Assembly (NCBI GenBank): GCA_030533445.1
Contig: CM060081.1
Span: 35,362,111 to 35,426,110 of the forward strand
Direction: 5' to 3'
Source: Cyprinodon diabolis
Taxonomy: Eukaryota; Chordata; Actinopteri; Cyprinodontiformes; Cyprinodontidae
DNA length: 64,000 nucleotides
The notes beneath the pieces were generated by a model that was not told the DNA's origin, made no database searches, and saw nothing but the letters and a program-made list of their open reading frames with translations. Position numbers and translations under genes: made by a program. Position 1 is the stretch's first letter, and each line of letters opens with the position of its first letter. Below are positions 58,004 to 64,000 of the stretch, piece by piece.

Positions 58004-61000
58004 TAAAGGTAGCTTTAGTGGAACAATTCTACAGTTTTACTGAATGTTTAAATAATGGTGTTTTGGGGATAGGTGACAGAATAAAAACATACCATGATCT
58101 TCTTTTATTGTAAAATTATAATTTAAAATGTAATAATAATAATAATACAACAATAGGCAAGAGAACATATTTTATTCTGTTTGTGCTATCTGGCAAGTCA
58201 AAGAGGTAAATAACACTTATGTAAAATACACTCTTCCTATACAGAAGTATGTCTGTTTTTTTTTATTAAGTTGCATAATTTCAATATTTTTCACAACATA
58301 AAACAGTAGGGTCGGTCCCTTTATATTGATATGATCTTTAAGAATTGGCAGATCATAAACAAATTTTAATCCTTTTCAGTCATCATTATATTGTTAAACC
58401 AGCTGATGTTTTTTTTCTTAAGGTATTAATAACACAGTCTTCCATATTGTATGGACAAAAGGAAGTAATTGTATTCTAACTGTCTTTGTTTCTCTTCCCT
58501 CTGCTCCCATTGGGGGACTCAGTGGTGCATTGCTTATAATTAGCAAGAGCGCGTGAGAGTCTTCAGCTGACTGCTTTTTTTGTAAAGGAAAGAAAGATTT
58601 TCAAAGAGCAGAATGGATGTTACTTAAATAAATCTGCCATCTTAAAACATGTGGCATTCCTTTAAAAAAAAAAAAAAACTTTTTTTAATGGCTCTGTGCT
58701 TTTACTTTCCATTTTAATTTATGGATGAATTTATACTCAGAATAAGGCATGAGTGCAGAACAGAGTGGTATTAGCATTCACTTCATTTCAAGTTTTTTTT
58801 TTTTTTTTTTTTGCTTAGAAGATCTGTGTTAGCAATCTTATGCTGGTCACGGGTTGGCAGATTAGTGCTGTAAATATAGTAAGGCAGTGCTACTGTATGC
58901 ATTTCTATGGACCGTTGTTCTTGTAATAACATAAAAGCTTAATTCATTGACCAAACTCTGTCCAATTTGGAAACAATCAAGATGCAATGTCCCAGCTCCA
59001 AGTATTTATGCAGGGTTATACGTATAAGGCCTTTTTTTGACACCCAGAGGGCAAAAAGCATGGTTATAAAAATGTGTTTTTGACTTTTCTATTTGCTTTG
59101 CCTTTTTTATTGTCTTTTAGCTTGTGCTTTCACTTTGGGTTACAGCCTGTATTAGAGATTATGAGAGAATTGGCAGCATACCAAGGGTAGTTAAGTGTAA
59201 GGTAACATGCCTTATATTAAAAAAAAACATTATCTTGTTTTTTCAAATGAATGAAATAAAAAAATACATAAATAAATGAATGAAAAAATATCATTATCAT
59301 TAAGATATCAAATTCATAGCAATATATCATATATATTTTGTTTTTTCTTCCATATCACAATCATCTTTCTTTTTCTGATTTGATTGCAGAATACTAGTAC
59401 TGTAATCGTTCTTGTCTTTTAGACACTGTCTATGCACAGAAAATGGAAAGTGAAAAAGGCAACATTTTTCTTTAAAAAACAAGTTATGCTATTTTATCAA
59501 CTAATTTCTAATGAACAAGGTTCAGTTGTTTGGATAAGAGGAAATATGGCAGTGGCAGAGATGGACATAATTCCTAAAAAACAAATAAACATAATAATCA
59601 ACAAAAACTGTTCAGTTTATAGATACAAATGTTTAATTTCTTGTTAATTTAATGCACTGAGGCCTGGAAACATGGTGGAAATTAGTTTCAAACTAAGAAG
59701 CAGTTAGAACAGAGGAGAGTTGAGGGGTCTTAAGCATGGTTGTTAATCAAAATATTACATATTCTACTGGTCTACCTGGATTTTCAAATACCACCATAAC
59801 TCAGGTTTGTAGAGAATTATAAAAAAAATGGTAAATAGTACACTCTGAGAAAAAAAAAAGCTGCACTTAAGGAAGTGGTGGGTGAGTATAAATTGCAAAT
59901 AGATTACCAAATGCATAATCCCAAATTAGTATATAAATCAGAGCACTGCTTTATAAATTGTCACTGAACAAAATATCCTTTTCTTCGAACTCTGTTAGCA
60001 GCTCCTGTAAAAGTTAAGCTTTTTAAAGACTGAAGATGATAAACTTGCTTGACACATATCAACATAAATCAGTCAAACAGCTTCAGAGGGTACATGAGTC
60101 ACCAATTCTGGGAGAGGCATTTATTGGCTAACAAGAGGAAGGCCAACAATATGGCTCGCTCTTGTTCATATAAAAGGTGTTAGTCAGCTGCTGGAAGGAA
60201 AGCCTTGGGAACAACGGCTGCCGCTGCCTACGTTAAATTTAGTCAGACTCAGTCATCTGTTCCTTTAGTTGTCCCCCATTTTCTTATTGTTCCTTCATCC
60301 AAAGGCTCACTGCATTTTTTCTCTCTCAGATGCTCTGCATTTTGTCTGCTCATGTGCATCCAATTCCCCAATCAGTCAGTCTACATCCAGGTCCCATGTG
60401 AGTCTAGCAGCACAAGCACGCATGCATCCTTATATTACCTGAGTGTCAATGTTCTAGTGGACATAGTATTATGTTTAGCTGGGAGGCGAGAAAAAGAAAA
60501 TGGCAGTAAAAGCTGCTCGATGTAACTAAACAGCATGAACTTAAACCACTTTGTGCAACAAAGTGAAGAAATTATTAAAAACATGTCAATTGAAATGTTG
60601 GTGCAAAACAGAGCAAATCATTATAGTTAAAGCTATAAAAGAAAATGATGAGAAATAATTGTTACTATATTTAGGAGTATTGCAAAAAAAAATTCTTATC
60701 CTAAATCTTCTTATCCGTAAAAATGACAAGAATAAGGTCACGATAAGAATTAAAGCATAGTTTCTGACTGTACTGGACACTCTATATTTGATATTTTGCT
60801 GACCACTGATTAGGCTCCCCTTTCTCTGAGTTATTTATTTCCATTGGTTGGCAGAGGTCATACCTGCCAAGTTTGTCAGAGATGACCTGTAGGTTATTAG
60901 TAACTGTCAAAACTTTCATTCTCTATAGGTCAGTAAGCTCAAAGTTGGCACGTCTGCCCTTCCTTTGTCAATGCCTGACTTCTATCAATAGCATAACCTC

Positions 61001-62858
61001 TTTCCAGCCTCCTCTCAACACACTCTTCTTGTTTGTACCCATATGTCTACAGAAAGGTGCCTGCGCTTTGAACAGAACTGTTGCATGACATTACGTTTCC
61101 TTTTAAGAGATTACATAAAAATTATATTTGCTTTAGGCATCCAGCGCTGTGAAGTGAATTCCTTTCTCTTTAGGTCACTTTTTCCCCATCAAAGCATTTC
61201 TTAGTCCTCCTTGATTAAATGAAGAGCAATTTGGTTCCAGCTTGTTTGTTGTGGCCTGTGTCTTTGAGTTTTCTAGTGTCAGGAGACGATAATGCATCAT
61301 TTACAGCGAGCCCATGAAAAGGTCAGAACCTGCTTCCCAGCATGCCGCTGGTCTGATGCCATAGTGGCAGGAGTTAAGACAGTCTGCAGATTTTGTGCAG
61401 GGCTCATGAAAAGTAAACAGTTCAGAGCAAAGAGATAACGTAACAAGCATTCTGTGATTGGTATGCTCTTAAATTTCCTTCAAGCATCACCGCCTGTTAT
61501 AGATTAACAGTGGGTTTTTTTCAGCACAGCAGGGTGGATGAAAATCAGGAGTGAGGGAAAGAGATAAGTACAAACCTTTGACGCAGAAAATATGAATGAT
61601 TAAACAGCATAAGAATACAAGCATCGCTTGTTGTTTCTTGTCTTCAAATATGACCTTTAGGGTTACATATGATCTCTATAATGTTATTAATTTTACATTC
61701 ATGACATCAATTATTTCTAATTATCCCATCATTATTGCAGACCATCAATATGATACAGATACTCTAGTCACACATTAATTTGGGGAATATATTAGTTTAA
61801 TGTACAGTCAATTAAACTTAAACGCTAATTGCACCCAAAGGAAAAGTTTTTTTTCATTTAAATTACTGCTTGCAACACCTGGGTTTCATTTATTTCTGGT
61901 AATCACTTTCAGTATGTATGACCCTCATAGTAAGACAGTATTATATCACAATTCCTCATCACGGCTTTTCTTAGCTATTGCTATTTAAGGCATAGCTTTC
62001 AGCACATCCCATGAAAGGTAAACGTCTGTGTCACACTGAGGGGTTTGATGGCTAGATCAGCATGAGACAGCAAAATAGGCTTTAAAAGTAGAACAAACCC
62101 TCTCAAGTCGAAATAGCCTGTTACAGTAAAATAATTGGGTAGCCTACCGGCATAAATATTTTCACTCTAGACAAATTGTACCTTGTCACAAAAAAAAAAA
62201 AACAGTAGAGATGAATGCATTAACAACTAGATCAATGAGATAGATATGAGTAGAATATTATGATTAAAACAAGGACAGCTTGGGCATCGCTGCTTTAAAA
62301 GGAATATTAGCATTCCTTGGTACAACAGTCAGGTTGCTACAATAATTGACTACAAAGGAACAGTTTGAATGCTCTACATTTTTTCATATATTAGAAATTA
62401 ATATACAAATCAAAATACTAACATTAAGGTTGATATATACACAATTCATGTTCACTTCAGAACTACGGTAATTCTTGTGTTATATGGGGTAAAGAAAAAA
62501 TTCTCTACAAGTCATTCAGAAGTCTTCAGTGAAATCATAGATAAATAACTACTTTATTAATAACTTAAAAAATCAATTTAATTTAGATATTAGTACATGT
62601 AAATATAAATTTTATGCAGAACAATTATTGATAAAAGTAGGTAAGTAATGAAAGTGGGAAAGATGTTTGCCCCAGATATTTTGTTCTATACCTTCTACTA
62701 CCTTTTATTTAGACAGCATGGATGTTTAAATATATGCGTCTATTTGTTAGCAAAGGCTGTAGGAAAGTATTGATTATCTTTATTTAGAAAACATGTATGT
62801 TGTGCTCGTTCTTGTTGGAACAGTGTAGATTGAGCCTGAGGTTCTTGCGCCCATCCTC
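58004..62858. other. No gene or repeat ends recognised
   Basis: Mostly AT-rich, with poly-T and poly-A runs (for example near 58795-58812). If the NECAB first exon is upstream of 64 kb this is its first intron. I looked for an exon ending in phase 0 with an FLD/FQD-like end and saw none convincing. Confidence 0.45.
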
Positions 62859-63328
62859 TGTCACGATTTGGTTTAACGTTTCTTAATTGGACCCAAAAGC
62901 AGAAGCTGAGAGGCAGAGGTGAGTTCTTGGAGGGTTTAATGCAAGATCAGGCAACAAAAACAGGTATCCAAGAATCCAACTTAAAAATCAAACACTAACC
63001 AGAACCATGGAGACATCAGGGAAAAACCAACAAGGAGCCAGGGTGAGGAAAGGTAAGACGAGGAACCAGCAAAGAGGGACTGCAGAGGGAGAGTATTTAT
63101 GGCTGACTGAACAAAGGTAAAGCTAATGAGCTGATAGGGAACAGGTGTGATTAGAGCTGACGAGGAAGCCAAGGGAAAAGAACACAAGGAGGCAGCAGAG
63201 GAAAGACAGAAAAACCTAAGCAACTTAAATGAATCCAGACACACCAAAAAAGCTAGAAAACAATGAAAAACCTGGCTAAACTTGAAACAGAAAACTTAAA
63301 GAAAAACAACAGAACCAAGATCGTTACA
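62859..63328 (-). repeat. 3' LTR of a minus-strand Gypsy-type element
   Basis: On the minus strand it starts TGTAACGATCTTGG and ends CCAAATCGTGACA (TGT...ACA). It is preceded by a polypurine tract (CTTAAGTGGGGGGCTC). 470 bp; same family as the solo LTR at 43362-43835. A TATA-like ATAAATACTC stretch lies in its central part. Confidence 0.82.
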
Positions 63329-64000
63329 GAGCCCCCCACTTAAGGGCGGATTCCAGATGCCCCTTTAATGTCCAAAAACAAAAAACAACCCAGGGTGGGC
63401 GGAGGGGGAACCAGGAAGGAGGGCAAGAAGCCAAAAACAGTCCAAGAAACAAAACTCAACCCATCCAGAGTGGGCGAGGACAATCGAAAGTCTCTGAAAG
63501 GCCGGCCGCGGGGCCGGAGGCGAGGCAGAGTCTCTGGAGGGCGGCAGCGGGGCCGGAGGTGAGGCAGAGTCTCTGGAGGGCGGCCGCGGGGCCGGAGGCG
63601 AGGCAGAGTCTCTGGAGGGCGGCCGCGGGGCCTGAGGCGAGGCAGAGTCTCTGGAGGGCGGCTGCGGGGCCAGAGGCGAGGCCGATTCACAGGAGGCCGG
63701 CTGCGGGGCCAAGGACGTGGCAGAAGTTCTGGAGGCCGACCGTTGAACCGGAGGCAAAGCAAAGTCCTTGGTGACCGGGGGCCGGGCAGACGACCAGAAG
63801 GCCGGCCGTGGGTCAGGTGACGCAGGAGGGTTATAGGAGGATGACATATCCGTCTCCGCTGAATCCCCGGAGGAGGACGACGTACCGCCGCCGCAGGAGT
63901 TTAGGAGGAGGACGACGCCCCAATTTCAACAGGTAGCCCAGAGGGGAACGCCGTCCCCTCTTCAGCGCCCCAGCAACAGTCTCAGAGGGGGCTGCGGACC
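63329..64000 (-). mobile_element. Gypsy-type element, 3' end of the internal region, runs off the window
   Basis: GC-rich coding tail directly upstream of the polypurine tract. A 39-bp minisatellite (about 63530-63690) encodes a 13-residue repeat; one frame reads RPPETLPRLRPRG and another RPPSRDSASPPAP. The frame beginning LCLRFNGRPPELLP shares wording with [14 protein letters not shown] in the element near 38.95 kb, which suggests it is the coding frame. Core pol domains would lie beyond 64 kb. Confidence 0.7.

Noticed and set aside
60205..60525. 106-codon plus-strand ORF
   Set aside because: No recognisable motif, no splice or promoter context; random open frame.

Overview
The window is vertebrate nuclear DNA, most likely from a teleost fish. 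It is AT-rich and holds one intron-split vertebrate gene. The rest is a dense mix of fish-type repeats: Tc1 transposons with DD34E transposases, hAT and Harbinger elements, Gypsy-type LTRs, an R2/R4-type LINE fragment and long (TA)n tracts. I see no operons, CRISPR arrays, tRNAs or rRNAs.

Positions 1-21748 are a tandem array of a 3.14-3.24 kb unit: one partial copy cut by the window start plus six full copies. Each unit has internal sub-repeats and a GC-rich minisatellite of hairpins (GGCGGGC/GCCCGCC) in otherwise AT-rich sequence. Units fall into two minisatellite types, long A (3168-3169 bp) and short B (3140-3141 bp), in the order A-B-A-B-A-A-A. Blocks recur almost unchanged at offsets of 6309 and 9546 bp, so the array has higher-order, mosaic structure. 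The array stops exactly at a stem-loop followed by CTAG and then T, the same point where the units join. This looks like a Helitron-type 3' end, so the satellite may be a tandem rolling-circle element. No transposase or Rep/helicase is visible. The small ORFs in the units look like by-products of array homogenisation.

From about 24.3 kb to at least 56.5 kb the minus strand carries a NECAB-family gene (N-terminal EF-hand, C-terminal ABM domain), best matched to NECAB3. I reconstructed eleven exons. All splice phases agree and together give a continuous 321-codon reading frame plus stop. Two exons are micro-exons (25 and 29 nt). The first coding exon is not visible and is probably beyond 64 kb. 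The visible 3' end is a short stop codon plus AATAAA, but a conserved-phase donor just before it suggests a further C-terminal exon may exist to the left, possibly beyond the satellite array.

The introns and flanks hold the mobile elements: a fold-back LINE fragment between (TA)n tracts (24.5-25.1 kb), a hAT element (30.2-30.9 kb), two nearly identical Tc1 copies with open transposase frames (35.4-37.0 and 41.0-42.6 kb), a 5'-truncated LTR element (to 39.36 kb), two solo LTRs with clean 5-bp target duplications (43.4 and 52.5 kb), a TTAA-flanked MITE (44.8 kb), a decayed Harbinger element (53.2-54.4 kb), a hAT MITE with a perfect 8-bp duplication (57.4 kb), and an LTR element running off the right edge on the minus strand (62.9-64 kb).
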